64,000 nucleotides of DNA from Rhodococcus rhodnii (GTDB taxonomy: Bacteria; Actinomycetota; Actinomycetes; Mycobacteriales; Pseudonocardiaceae), in assembly GCA_000720375.1 (NCBI GenBank), contig JOAA01000003.1:372001-436000 (forward strand). The letters are read 5' to 3'. The position numbers and the translations under genes were made by a program. The stretch's first letter is position 1; each line of letters begins with the position of its first letter. Of this stretch, positions 20,821 to 29,055 are shown piece after piece. The notes beneath the pieces were generated by a model. That model was given only the letters and a program-made list of their open reading frames with translations, did not search any database and was not told the DNA's origin.

Positions 20821-21528
20821 TCACGTGGCGATGACCGATTCCAGCAACCACATGCCGCCGACGGTCATCGCACCGAGGGAGATGAGCATGAACATGGCCA
20901 CCCAGAACAATCCGGGCGCACCAGTCAGCCGCGCCAGCTGGTCGGCGTCCGAATCTCGCGCCTGCCTGCGCCGCCGTTTCGCCTGCAGCTCCCAGACCGG
21001 CCGGACGCCACCGAACAGCAGGAACCACGCGACCAGGCACGCGAACGCGGCCTGCACCTGCGGCGAGGTCACGAGCGACACCGTGACCAGGACGGCACCG
21101 GTGAGCACGACCGACAGCACGCCGTACACGTTGCGGATCATGATCAGCACGGCCAGCATCAGCGCGGTCATCACCCACAGCAGCAGGGTGATCTTGCCCG
21201 CGATCATCAATGCGGCCAGGCCGAGACCGATGAGGGACGGCGCGACGTAACCCGCGAACGCGGTCAGGACCATGCCGGGGCCAGTGGGCTTGCCTCGTGA
21301 CACGGTGACACCCGATGTGTCCGAATGCAGGGTGATCCCACGCAGCCGACGGCCCACCAGGACAGCCACCAGTGCGTGACCTGCCTCGTGCACGATCGTG
21401 ATCACGTTGCGGGCCAGCCGCCACGGCTCCCCGGACAGCACGAGCAGCAGGGCCGCCGCGCCGGTCACCAAGGTCACCGCGGTGGGTGGGTCCGGCTGCG
21501 TGCCGAACAGCTCATCCCAGAAATCCAC
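20821..21528 (-). CDS. Membrane M50-type zinc metallopeptidase family protein
   Basis: The 235-residue protein has about six membrane helices and the zinc motif HEAGH (H47-H51) in ITIVHEAGHALVAVLVG, followed by GRRLRGITLHSDTSGVT. This is the M50B-like integral membrane peptidase pattern common in actinobacteria. The second metal-ligand motif (NxxPxxxLDG) is not obvious, so activity is uncertain. The gene is convergent with the ATPase gene and 135 nt from the divergent mannosyltransferase. Confidence 0.8.
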   Translation of the reverse strand: MDFWDELFGTQPDPPTAVTLVTGAAALLLVLSGEPWRLARNVITIVHEAGHALVAVLVGRRLRGITLHSDTSGVTVSRGKPTGPGMVLTAFAGYVAPSLIGLGLAALMIAGKITLLLWVMTALMLAVLIMIRNVYGVLSVVLTGAVLVTVSLVTSPQVQAAFACLVAWFLLFGGVRPVWELQAKRRRRQARDSDADQLARLTGAPGLFWVAMFMLISLGAMTVGGMWLLESVIAT

Positions 21529-21663
21529 CGCGACACCTCACCACACCCCGTGTTGGCGGCCGGTGAACTCGCAGGTCAATGCAGGTGGCGCGGCCAGGCG
21601 ACCTAGGCTGTGGGTGACCAGCCGAAGAAAGGAAGCCAGCGGAAGGGCGACCGGCACTCCAGA

Positions 21664-22827
21664 ATGTCTCGCACCATGCTCAAAGGACAAAACACGACGA
21701 CGACCGTCGCGCGCGCCCGGCCGTACCTGCAAGCCGTCGGCGTTTTCCTGCTGGTCCGGCTATCCGGTCTGGTCGTGCTCGCAATACTGGCCGGCAACCG
21801 TCACCGCGAGCTGTTCGACGTGTTGAAGTCGTGGGACGGCGACTGGTACCTGGCAATCGCGCAGAACGGTTACGACAACGTTCCGGCGCGGTTCGTCGAC
21901 GCGGCCGGGCAACGAACGCCGACCACACCGCTCGCGTTCTTCCCGCTATATCCGATGCTCATTCGCGTTGTCTCGCCCATCACCGGTTCGGATAGCGTGG
22001 CCGCGGCTTTGCTCGTCAGCCTGATCGCCGGGTGTGCCGCGGCCGCGGGCATCTTCCGGGTGGCGCGGATCGTCGACCAGAGGCCGAAGACCGGGCTGTT
22101 GCTGGTCGCATTGTGGGGCGGCGCGCCAATGGCCATCACGTTGTCGATGGCGTACACCGAGGCCCTTTTCACCGCGCTGGCCGCATGGGCCCTTGTCGGT
22201 GTGCTGGAACGAAACTGGCTGCTGGCCGGGGCCTGCACCGCGGCCGCCGGGCTGGTCCGCCCGTCGGCGTCGGTGCTGGTCGGCGTGGTCGCGCTCGCCG
22301 CGATCGTCGCGGTGTTCCGGGAAGGCAAGTCCTGGCAGGCCATGGTGTGCGCGGTGATCAGCCCGATCGGCCTGTTCAGCTGGTGGGGATACGTGGCCAA
22401 GCAGACCGGCAGCCTGACCGGCTGGTTCGACATCCAGCGGCAGGGCTGGTTCAGCTACTTCGACGGCGGCAGGCAGACGGCGCAATTCTTCGCCGACATC
22501 CTGGACACCGGCAATTCCGTGATGGAAACCGTCACGATGCTGCTGGTGATCGGCGCCGTCGTGCTGACCTTCTTGATCGTTTTCTCGCGGATGCCGTGGC
22601 CGTTGTGGCTCTACGGCGGCGGAACCGTGTTCATGGTGCTGGTCACCGCGGGGATCACGTATTCCAAGGCCAGGTTTCTCATCCCGGCGTTCCCGCTGCT
22701 GATCCCGGTCGCGCAGGGCCTGGCCAACCGCAAGCGCCACACGATGATCGCCGCGGCCGTGGCGTTCGTCCTGTTCGGCAGCTGGTTCAGCGCCTATTCG
22801 CTGACCGCTTGGACGCTCGCCATCTGA
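21664..22827 (+). CDS. Integral membrane mannosyltransferase, PIG-V-like
   Basis: The 387-residue polytopic protein has the GT-C fold signature: SWDGDWYLAIAQNGYDN in the first outer loop, LAFFPLYPMLIRVVSP, then TLSMAYTEALFTALAAWALV and a KARFLIPAFPLLIPVA segment near the end. PIG-V-like actinobacterial enzymes transfer mannose from polyprenyl phosphate to glycans outside the membrane. The ATG at 21664 is chosen; a GTG at 21610 and an ATG at 21676 are alternatives because no strong ribosome site distinguishes them. Confidence 0.82.
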   Translation: MSRTMLKGQNTTTTVARARPYLQAVGVFLLVRLSGLVVLAILAGNRHRELFDVLKSWDGDWYLAIAQNGYDNVPARFVDAAGQRTPTTPLAFFPLYPMLIRVVSPITGSDSVAAALLVSLIAGCAAAAGIFRVARIVDQRPKTGLLLVALWGGAPMAITLSMAYTEALFTALAAWALVGVLERNWLLAGACTAAAGLVRPSASVLVGVVALAAIVAVFREGKSWQAMVCAVISPIGLFSWWGYVAKQTGSLTGWFDIQRQGWFSYFDGGRQTAQFFADILDTGNSVMETVTMLLVIGAVVLTFLIVFSRMPWPLWLYGGGTVFMVLVTAGITYSKARFLIPAFPLLIPVAQGLANRKRHTMIAAAVAFVLFGSWFSAYSLTAWTLAI

Positions 22828-22863
22828 CCCACGCGGCCCATCAGCGCGGATACCATCGCGACC

Positions 22864-23397
22864 ATGTCGCCCAGTACCGAGCTCACCGTCGGTGAGCTGG
22901 CCAGACGTGCCGGTGTCCCCGTTTCGACGTTGCACTTCTACGAGGCCAAGGGGCTGATCTCGAGCCGGAGAACGGCGGGCAACCAGCGCCGGTTCCGCCG
23001 GGACACGCTGCGCCGGATCGCCTTCATCCGGATCGGCCAACGGGTGGGCATCCCGCTGAACACCATCGCCGAAGTCCTCGGCCAACTGCCGGAAGGCCGC
23101 GTGCCCAACCGCGCCGACTGGGCCCAGGTGTCCGAGTCCTGGCGGGCCAAACTGGACGTGCGGATCGAGCAACTGCTGCAGCTACGCGACGACTTCGCCG
23201 ACTGCGTCGGCTGCGGTTGTCTTTCGCTGGACCGCTGCGCCCTGGCCAACAAGGACGACCAGCTCGCGGCGCACGGGGCAGGACCCCGCAGGTTGATCGA
23301 GGCCCGCACACGGCAATCCGCGGACTCGCTGCCCTCAGGCGAGTCCGCGGATTGCGATCCGTGTGGTGTCATTCCCACCGGAACAGACGGCTGCTGA
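22864..23397 (+). CDS. soxR: SoxR redox-sensing MerR family regulator
   Basis: The 177-residue protein has the MerR N-terminus LTVGELARRAGVPVSTLHFYEAKG and the SoxR [2Fe-2S] site CVGCGCLSLDRC (C-x2-C-x-C-x5-C). Actinomycete SoxR responds to redox-active compounds. The last 31 codons run straight through a large hairpin at 23307-23365 and give an unusual extra tail with three more cysteines (ADCDPCG and the final GC). The stop lies 29 nt inside the convergent ABC permease gene. Confidence 0.92.
   Translation: MSPSTELTVGELARRAGVPVSTLHFYEAKGLISSRRTAGNQRRFRRDTLRRIAFIRIGQRVGIPLNTIAEVLGQLPEGRVPNRADWAQVSESWRAKLDVRIEQLLQLRDDFADCVGCGCLSLDRCALANKDDQLAAHGAGPRRLIEARTRQSADSLPSGESADCDPCGVIPTGTDGC
23307..23365. 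terminator. Large two-part hairpin inside the soxR 3' end
   Basis: The inner stem CAATCCGCGGACTCG / CGAGTCCGCGGATTG is a perfect 15 bp with an 11-nt loop. An outer stem CACACGG / CCGTGTG adds 7 bp beyond a CGAT bulge. It separates soxR from the convergent ABC permease, whose stop is at 23369. The likely role is a bidirectional terminator that happens to be translated. Confidence 0.75.
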
Positions 23398-24178
23398 TGA
23401 ACCCGAGCCCCAGCGTGTAGGCAAGCAGCACCACGAGGTGCAGTGGCTCAGGAAACGAGCCTTCCCACGCCCGCAGCATCGCCTGAGAGCCCGCGCCCAG
23501 CGGCGAGAAATCGGAGATGTGCCGCACAACCTCGGGCATCAGCGGCCCGGGCGTCCACACGCCGGCCAGGAAGGCCAACGGGAAGAACGCCATGGTGCCG
23601 ATGCCGTTCGCGGCCTTGCCGGTCGGTGCCAGCGCGGAGATCAGCAGGCCGACCGCGAACATCGCCGTGACGCACAACAGGAAAGCCACCACGAAACCGA
23701 GGAAGTGACGCGGGAACGGCACGTCGAACGCCAACCCGGCCAGCGCGAGCACACCCGCGGTGATCGTTGTCAGCGACGCCAGGTTCACGATGCCCTGCGC
23801 CAGCATCAGTGAGACCGGACGGACCGGTGTCACGGCCAGCCGACGCAGAATGCCGCGCTCCCGGTAGGTGGCCAGCACGCTGGTCAGCGCGTTGAGCGCC
23901 ATCATCCCGATGACCATCGTGACGATCGGGGGCAGGTAGTAGTCGATGAACCGCCCGCCGCCGAAGTCCTCGCTGGGGCTGCTGGTCGACGGGAGCAGCC
24001 CGAAGATCATCACCAGCAGGACCGGGATGAACGCCACGAAGATCATCCCAGGATCCCGCAGCATCAACCGGAACTCACTGCCCGTCAGCTTGCCGAGCCC
24101 GGTCAGCGCGCCGTCCCCTGCTGTGGCCGTCTTGGTGTGGCTCATTTCTTGCGCCTTGTCCATGACCTGCGTACTCAT
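23369..24178 (-). CDS. ABC-2 type exporter permease
   Basis: The 269-residue ABC-2 membrane protein has six helices. LTGSEFRLMLRDPGMIFVAF lies before the first helix, YRERGILRRLAVTPVRP in the cytosolic loop, and the FISSRLFRWE ending closely resembles the permease at 30612. Its start overlaps the ATPase stop by 4 nt (ATGA at 24175-24178). With the ATPase it forms a DrrAB-like exporter. The substrate is unknown. Confidence 0.85.
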   Translation of the reverse strand: MSTQVMDKAQEMSHTKTATAGDGALTGLGKLTGSEFRLMLRDPGMIFVAFIPVLLVMIFGLLPSTSSPSEDFGGGRFIDYYLPPIVTMVIGMMALNALTSVLATYRERGILRRLAVTPVRPVSLMLAQGIVNLASLTTITAGVLALAGLAFDVPFPRHFLGFVVAFLLCVTAMFAVGLLISALAPTGKAANGIGTMAFFPLAFLAGVWTPGPLMPEVVRHISDFSPLGAGSQAMLRAWEGSFPEPLHLVVLLAYTLGLGFISSRLFRWE

Positions 24179-25092
24179 GACTCCTCCACCAGCCGTCGCC
24201 CGGTCAGCGCGACGAACGCGTCTTCCAAGTTCGTTTGTTCGATCCGAAGGTCGAGCGGGATCACGTTGCGGCTCGCCAACGTGCTGCTCACCGCGTGCAG
24301 CAGGTTGCCGTTGCCGGTCACGACGACCTGGCTCGCTGTGTGCGCCACCTTCATGACCTCGGGCAGGTCGGTCAGCAGCCGGTCGTCGAAGTCGGCCGAC
24401 GCGCGGAACCGCAGCCGCTGCCCGCCACCGTCCACACGGGACACCAGGCCGGCCGGGGTGTCGAGTGCGACGACACGGCCCGCGTCAACCAGGGCAAGGC
24501 GGTCGCAGAGGCGCTCGGCTTCCTCCATGAAGTGGGTGACGAGCACGACCGTCACTCCCCTGTCGCGGATCTGCTCGACCAACTGCCAGGTGTCCCGCCG
24601 GGCCTGCGGGTCCAGGCCCGTGGTCAGCTCGTCCAGGAACGCGATCTCCGGGTTGCCGACCAGCGCCAACGCGATCGCCAGCCGCTGCTGCTGACCGCCG
24701 GACAGCTTCTTGTACTGCGTGCGGCGCTTGCTGGTCAGGCCCAGGTCGTCCAGCAGCTTGTCGCCGTCGGCGGGGTTCGGATAGAACGACGAGTAGAGGT
24801 CCATCGCCTCGGCCACCCGCATCTTCTCCGGCAGCTCGCTTTTCTGCAGCTGAACTCCGACTCGCCGGCGCACTTCCCAGCCGTCCCGCCGCGGATCGAA
24901 TCCGAGCACGGAAATGCTGCCACTGTCCGGAACTCGCAATCCTTCGACGCATTCGACGGTCGTTGTCTTGCCCGCACCGTTCGGTCCGAGAATCCCGAAT
25001 ATCTCGCCGCGCTCGACCGTGAAAGAAACGTCGTCCACCGCGACCTGATCGCCATATCGCTTATGCAGGTTCGCGACCTCGATGACCGCCAT
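24175..25092 (-). CDS. ABC exporter ATPase (DrrA-like)
   Basis: The 305-residue ATPase has Walker A LGPNGAGKTTTVECVEGL, a Q-loop in VGVQLQKSEL, signature LSGGQQQRL, Walker B IAFLDELTTGLDP and a switch histidine in VTHFMEEAERL. It is closely similar to the ATPase at 29635, for example LRVPDSGSISVLG against LRVPDSGTIRVLG. The ATG at 25092 follows GGGGAG. It is divergent from a histidine kinase, which may control it. Confidence 0.9.
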   Translation of the reverse strand: MAVIEVANLHKRYGDQVAVDDVSFTVERGEIFGILGPNGAGKTTTVECVEGLRVPDSGSISVLGFDPRRDGWEVRRRVGVQLQKSELPEKMRVAEAMDLYSSFYPNPADGDKLLDDLGLTSKRRTQYKKLSGGQQQRLAIALALVGNPEIAFLDELTTGLDPQARRDTWQLVEQIRDRGVTVVLVTHFMEEAERLCDRLALVDAGRVVALDTPAGLVSRVDGGGQRLRFRASADFDDRLLTDLPEVMKVAHTASQVVVTGNGNLLHAVSSTLASRNVIPLDLRIEQTNLEDAFVALTGRRLVEES

Positions 25093-25230
25093 TCCCCGCT
25101 CCCCTCGAACGTTTGCTGTCTGCTCGCTTTCGATGGACAGAACGCTATTCGTGAAACGGGCCGGTGCGTATCCGCCTGGAACCAAACCTGGGGTGGGGCT
25201 AGCTATACCCCGCACCTACGCCTGTGAGTA

Positions 25231-27162
25231 GTGCGTGGTCCCGCAGGGATCAGCGAGACTTACCCGGTGCTGCGCGAACATGCCCTTGCCCTGGTCCGTG
25301 GGCTGGCGCTGTTCGCGCTGTCCCTGCTGGCCACGGTGCAGAGCGTGGCCGCGGTCGTCGTGTCGTGCGTCGGGGTTCTCGCCGGGTTCAAGTGGGAACG
25401 GTGGCTGCAGAACCTGGTCAGACAGTTGGTGGCGCGCTGGACGGGCCTGGACATCCCGGTTCCGTACTGGCCGAGGCCGGGGCCGCCGCAGCCAGACCGG
25501 GACGGGTGGTACCGCTGGGGCAAGCAGCTGTACCGCGAGCCCGGGCCGGTCGCGCGGATGGAACGGTTCGAGTGGTTGCTCAAGGACCCGGCCACGCACC
25601 GCGACCACTTGTGGGCCGTGGCGGCCCCGTTGACCAGCGGGTTCACTGTGGGCCTGCCGGTCGTTCTGGGGGTGGCCGGTTTTCTGGTCCACCCGCTGGC
25701 GGCATTGCCTGGCGTCTTGGCCGGCCTTGCGGCCGCACCCGCCACGCTGCGGCTTTACAGCCGATGGACTGGCGCACTTCTTGGGCCATCCGGCCGGACC
25801 AGCCGCAGCACGTTCTGGTCCTGGGTGACGGCGCGTGGAAGCGACCAGCTGAAGCTCGCGGCCACCTTCGGGCTGTCGCTGGCCGGTGTCCCGGTGATCG
25901 GGGTAGCGGCCGTGGCGATCGCCGGATTCCTCGGACCTCTGGGCCCTCGCTACCAACCGGCCCGGGTGTTCGTCCGGGCCCGTCGAAGGCTGATCAGCAA
26001 CTGGTCAGGCGTACCGATTGCAGACCCGTACCTGCCGATGCCGCCACCGCCAACGCCTCGGCCGGACGGCAAGTACCAGCACGGCCGGATGCTGTACGAC
26101 TCGCCGCACATCATCGTCTACACGCAGACCGCCAAGACCTTGCTCAAGGACAAGGCCACCTGGCGTGACGTGCTGTGGCTGATCCTGGATCCCCTGGTCA
26201 CGCTCGTGCTCGCGGCCCTGCCGGTGGTCCTGGTCGTTGTCGGGTTCTTCGGCTACTTCTGGACTTGGGTGTGGTCGCGCCCGATTTCCCTGATCGCCGG
26301 CTCCGACATCGGCGAGGACTGGGCCTACCTCGGCGACGTCATCCCGTCGCTGCGTGACCTGCCTGGCTGGATCACGCCGGTCACCGGGCTGGTGGCGGCC
26401 GTGGTGGGCCTGCTGGTCAGCGAAGCCTGCCTCAAGGCGCACGGCTACTGGAGCAGGTGGCTGCTGGGGCCGACCAAGTCCGCTGAGCTGGCACAACGCG
26501 TGGCCCACCTGAGCGAGACCCGATCGGACGCCACCGACACCCAGGCCGCCGAGCTGCGCCGGATCGAACGCGACCTGCACGACGGGGCCCAGGCCAGGTG
26601 GGTGGCCATGGGATTGAACCTCAGCGTGGTGGAGCGGCTGATCGACCAGGACCCGGCCGCGGCGAAGAAACTCGTGGCCAGCGCGCGCGACGCGTCCGCC
26701 GAGGCGCTTGTCGAACTGCGCCAGTTGGTCCGCGGGATCCTGCCGCCGGTGCTCGCCGAGCGCGGCCTTGGCGACGCCGTGCGAGCGTTAGCACTGGACA
26801 GCGCGCTGCAAGTGCACGTGGCCGTCGCAATTCCTGGCCGCGTCGACGCGCCAGTCGAGGCCGCGGTGTACTTCGCGATCAGCGAGCTGCTCACCAACGC
26901 GGCCAAGCACGGCCATGCCGAGCACGTCAGCGTCGACCTGCGGTTCGTCGACGGCACACTGCGGGTGACGGTCGCCGACGACGGTCGGGGCGGAGCGGAT
27001 CCCGCAGGTGGCAGCGGCCTGCAGGGCATCCAACGGCGACTCGCTACATTCGACGGTGTATTCGCCGTCACCAGCCCGCCGGGCGGCCCGACCACCGTGA
27101 CCTTGGAGGTCCCGTGCGCGTTGTCCTCGCCGAGGACCTCTACCTCCTCCGAGACGGCCTGA
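25231..27162 (+). CDS. NarL-system sensor histidine kinase with duplicated sensor region
   Basis: The 643-residue kinase has a tandem membrane sensor. Each half contains a related cytosolic block, PDRDGWYRWGKQLYREPG followed by WLLKDPATHRDHLW, and PRPDGKYQHGRMLYDSPH followed by LLKDKATWRDVLW, with two helices after each. The HisKA_3 histidine is H450 in ERDLHDGAQARWVAMG and the ATP-binding domain has ELLTNAAKHGHA and DDGRGGADPAGGSGLQG. The start is GTG at 25231. The 3' end overlaps the response regulator by 49 nt. The gene is divergent from an ABC exporter, a possible target. Confidence 0.86.
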   Translation: MRGPAGISETYPVLREHALALVRGLALFALSLLATVQSVAAVVVSCVGVLAGFKWERWLQNLVRQLVARWTGLDIPVPYWPRPGPPQPDRDGWYRWGKQLYREPGPVARMERFEWLLKDPATHRDHLWAVAAPLTSGFTVGLPVVLGVAGFLVHPLAALPGVLAGLAAAPATLRLYSRWTGALLGPSGRTSRSTFWSWVTARGSDQLKLAATFGLSLAGVPVIGVAAVAIAGFLGPLGPRYQPARVFVRARRRLISNWSGVPIADPYLPMPPPPTPRPDGKYQHGRMLYDSPHIIVYTQTAKTLLKDKATWRDVLWLILDPLVTLVLAALPVVLVVVGFFGYFWTWVWSRPISLIAGSDIGEDWAYLGDVIPSLRDLPGWITPVTGLVAAVVGLLVSEACLKAHGYWSRWLLGPTKSAELAQRVAHLSETRSDATDTQAAELRRIERDLHDGAQARWVAMGLNLSVVERLIDQDPAAAKKLVASARDASAEALVELRQLVRGILPPVLAERGLGDAVRALALDSALQVHVAVAIPGRVDAPVEAAVYFAISELLTNAAKHGHAEHVSVDLRFVDGTLRVTVADDGRGGADPAGGSGLQGIQRRLATFDGVFAVTSPPGGPTTVTLEVPCALSSPRTSTSSETA

Positions 27163-27767
27163 CGCTGCTGCTGGAGGCCAACGGGTTCGACGTGGTCGCC
27201 GCCGTCTCGACCGGCCCTGAGCTGGTCAAAGCCCTTGATGAGCAGAATCCGGACGTGGCCGTCGTGGACGTCCGGCTGCCGCCGACGTTCACCGACGAAG
27301 GCCTGCAGGCGGCCTTGGCGGCGCGCCGCAAAGTGCCTGGTTTGCCGGTACTTGTGCTTTCCCAGCACGTCGAACAGTTGTACGCGCGGGAACTGCTGGC
27401 AGATGGCGCCGGGGCGATCGGCTATCTGCTGAAAGACCGCGTGCTCAATTCGGACCAATTCATCGACGCGGTCCGCCGGGTCGCCCAGGGCGGCACCGCG
27501 ATGGACCCGGAGGTCATCTCCAAACTGCTGGCCAGCAACGCGCGCCACGAGCCGCTCGCCGAGCTCAGCCCGCGGGAACGCGAGGTCCTTGAGCTGATGG
27601 CCAGCGGAAAGTCGAACGCCGCGATCGCCGCGCAGCTGTTCGTCAGCGAGGGCGCGGTCGGCAAACACACGGCGAACATCTTCAGCAAGCTGCGGTTGAT
27701 CCCGTCAGACGACACCAACCGGCGGGTGCTCGCCGTGCTCGCCTACTTGAACAGCACGGAAACATAA
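27114..27767 (+). CDS. NarL/FixJ response regulator
   Basis: The 217-residue regulator has an N-terminal receiver (VVLAEDLYLLRDGL, phospho-aspartate in VAVVDVRLP, lysine in YLLKDRV) and a C-terminal LuxR helix-turn-helix (LSPREREVLELMASGKSNAAIAAQLFVSEG). The GTG at 27114 follows GGAGGT inside the kinase gene, giving tight coupling. It closely resembles the regulator at 42159. The cognate kinase is the gene upstream. Confidence 0.9.
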   Translation: MRVVLAEDLYLLRDGLTLLLEANGFDVVAAVSTGPELVKALDEQNPDVAVVDVRLPPTFTDEGLQAALAARRKVPGLPVLVLSQHVEQLYARELLADGAGAIGYLLKDRVLNSDQFIDAVRRVAQGGTAMDPEVISKLLASNARHEPLAELSPREREVLELMASGKSNAAIAAQLFVSEGAVGKHTANIFSKLRLIPSDDTNRRVLAVLAYLNSTET

Positions 27768-27863
27768 ACGCAGGTAGACAGCCGTGGCGCAGTTTCTCGA
27801 CCACAGCGCAGTGCTCAGCGGCGGAAGAGGGGCCCAGTTCCGGTCTCGCGGCACGTGACATGG

Positions 27864-27896
27864 CTGGTCAGAAGGGGCGGCGCACTTCCGAGGCCA
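27864..27896. repeat. Duplicated 3' end of the DevR-like gene
   Basis: These 33 nt match 27935-27967, the last codons, stop and downstream flank of the DevR-like gene, at 28 of 33 positions, offset by 71 nt. Read on the minus strand the copy encodes VASEVRRPF then stop, against AAEVRHRL then stop. It looks like a remnant of tandem duplication. The remainder of 27768-27938 shows no gene. Confidence 0.5.
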
Positions 27897-27938
27897 CCCG
27901 GGCGGGCCGAACACGCCATTCCCGATCGTCAGCCCTGG

Positions 27939-28559
27939 TCAGAGGCGGTGGCGTACTTCCGCGGCCAGGACCGCCGCCTGGGTGCGCCTGCGTAGCCCGA
28001 GCTTGCCGAGCAGGCTGGAGACGTAGTTCTTGACCGTCTTCTCCGCCAGGTTGAGCCGCTCGGCGATCTGCCGGTTGGTCAGGCCTTCGCCGATCAGCCG
28101 CAGCACCGACCGTTCCCGCCGGGTCAGCGCGTGCAGCGGATCACGGGCCTGCTCGGGCTGGGGTTCCTCGGAAAGCCTCCCACCAGCGCCGACGATCCTG
28201 ATGGCGCTGGTCAGCTCGGCTCCGGCGACGTGCTTGGGCACCACTCCGGCCGCGCCTGCCTCGATCGCGGCGGTCATGGTTTCCGGGTCGACGAACGGGG
28301 TCAGCATCAGACACCGCACCTCCGGGCAGCGCAGCTGTAGGTCCCGGCACAGTTGGACGCCGTCGCCGTCCGGCAGCCGGACGTCCAGCACGGCCACGTC
28401 GGGGAGCTGCTCGGGGACCTGGGCCAACGCCTCGACCACCGTGCCTGCCTGGCCGACCACCCGCATGTCGGTCTCGTCGGCGAGCAAGGACACCAGGCCA
28501 CGCCGGACCAGTTCATGATCATCGACGATGAAGACGCTGGTTGTCACGGTTTCAGCCAC
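27939..28559 (-). CDS. DevR/DosR-like orphan response regulator
   Basis: The 206-residue NarL-type regulator has receiver motifs VFIVDDHELVRRGL and VAVLDVRLPDGDGVQLCRDL and LuxR-type DNA binding LTRRERSVLRLIGEGLTNRQIAERLNLAEKTVKNYVSSLLGKLG. The linker and recognition helix match mycobacterial DevR closely. In the receiver, the usual LTSY is LTPF and the lysine is in VPKHV. No DevS-type kinase is adjacent. The start is GTG at 28559, with another GTG four codons in. The upstream DNA is full of hairpins. Confidence 0.85.
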   Translation of the reverse strand: MAETVTTSVFIVDDHELVRRGLVSLLADETDMRVVGQAGTVVEALAQVPEQLPDVAVLDVRLPDGDGVQLCRDLQLRCPEVRCLMLTPFVDPETMTAAIEAGAAGVVPKHVAGAELTSAIRIVGAGGRLSEEPQPEQARDPLHALTRRERSVLRLIGEGLTNRQIAERLNLAEKTVKNYVSSLLGKLGLRRRTQAAVLAAEVRHRL

Positions 28560-28569
28560 GGGCTAGTCG

Positions 28570-28674
28570 GTGCGCCGCGCGACACACTCAGATGTGCCGC
28601 GCGGCGCACCCGCGCCCGGTCGAGCGACGCGGCCCTGCCCCGCGTCGCTCGACCGCCGGTGCCTTCAGCACCGG
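28570..28674. repeat. Three consecutive perfect hairpins
   Basis: Hairpin 1 (28570-28609): GTGCGCCGCGCG / CGCGCGGCGCAC, a 12-bp stem with an inner ACA/TGT pairing. Hairpin 2 (28619-28653): GTCGAGCGACGCGG / CCGCGTCGCTCGAC, a 14-bp stem with a 7-nt loop. Hairpin 3 (28656-28674): CCGGTGC / GCACCGG, a 7-bp stem with a 5-nt loop. They begin 11 nt upstream of the DevR-like start, so they would lie in its mRNA leader or promoter. Confidence 0.75.
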
Positions 28675-28910
28675 GGGTCTCGCGAGGTACTACGCAACGA
28701 CTCCGCGGTGACGGAATTCTGTCGATCAAAATAACCGCAAAAGAATTCGACCTCACCAGAACTCGACCGAGTCGCAACGTCTCCCACGCTACGTTTTTCG
28801 TTTGAGGGCGGCCCATCTGACCGAGGTTCACTCGAATGGCGGAAGTTAGTGTCCGCCGTACCGCCGTTACAGTGAAACGCCTGATATCAGTTGAGATTCT
28901 CACCACATGG

Positions 28911-28944
28911 GACACGGGCCGAATGGCCCTCCCGGGCCCGTGTC
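28911..28944. repeat. Isolated 10-bp hairpin
   Basis: GACACGGGCC / GGCCCGTGTC pair perfectly around a 14-nt loop, 112 nt ahead of the sigma-factor start. It may be an operator or an attenuating structure. Nothing links it to a known regulator. Confidence 0.5.
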
Positions 28945-29055
28945 ACGGGGTAGATGCTTCCATCGAAACATCCAAGAAATATGTTCAATTAACAACTACT
29001 CGACATCGAGACGGCCCCTGCGCTGGGACGTGGCGGGCCGATCGGGGGTGTGGTA

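Larger units (their letters stand above)
28560..29055. other. 496-nt intergenic region rich in hairpins
   Basis: There is no convincing gene between the divergent DevR-like and sigma-factor genes. It holds three consecutive perfect hairpins (28570-28674), a fourth at 28911-28944, and stretches unusually AT-rich for this genome (around 28725-28800 and 28970-29005). The AT-rich parts probably contain the promoters. A long open frame on the plus strand from 28836 overlaps the sigma gene out of frame and lacks family features. Confidence 0.6.
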
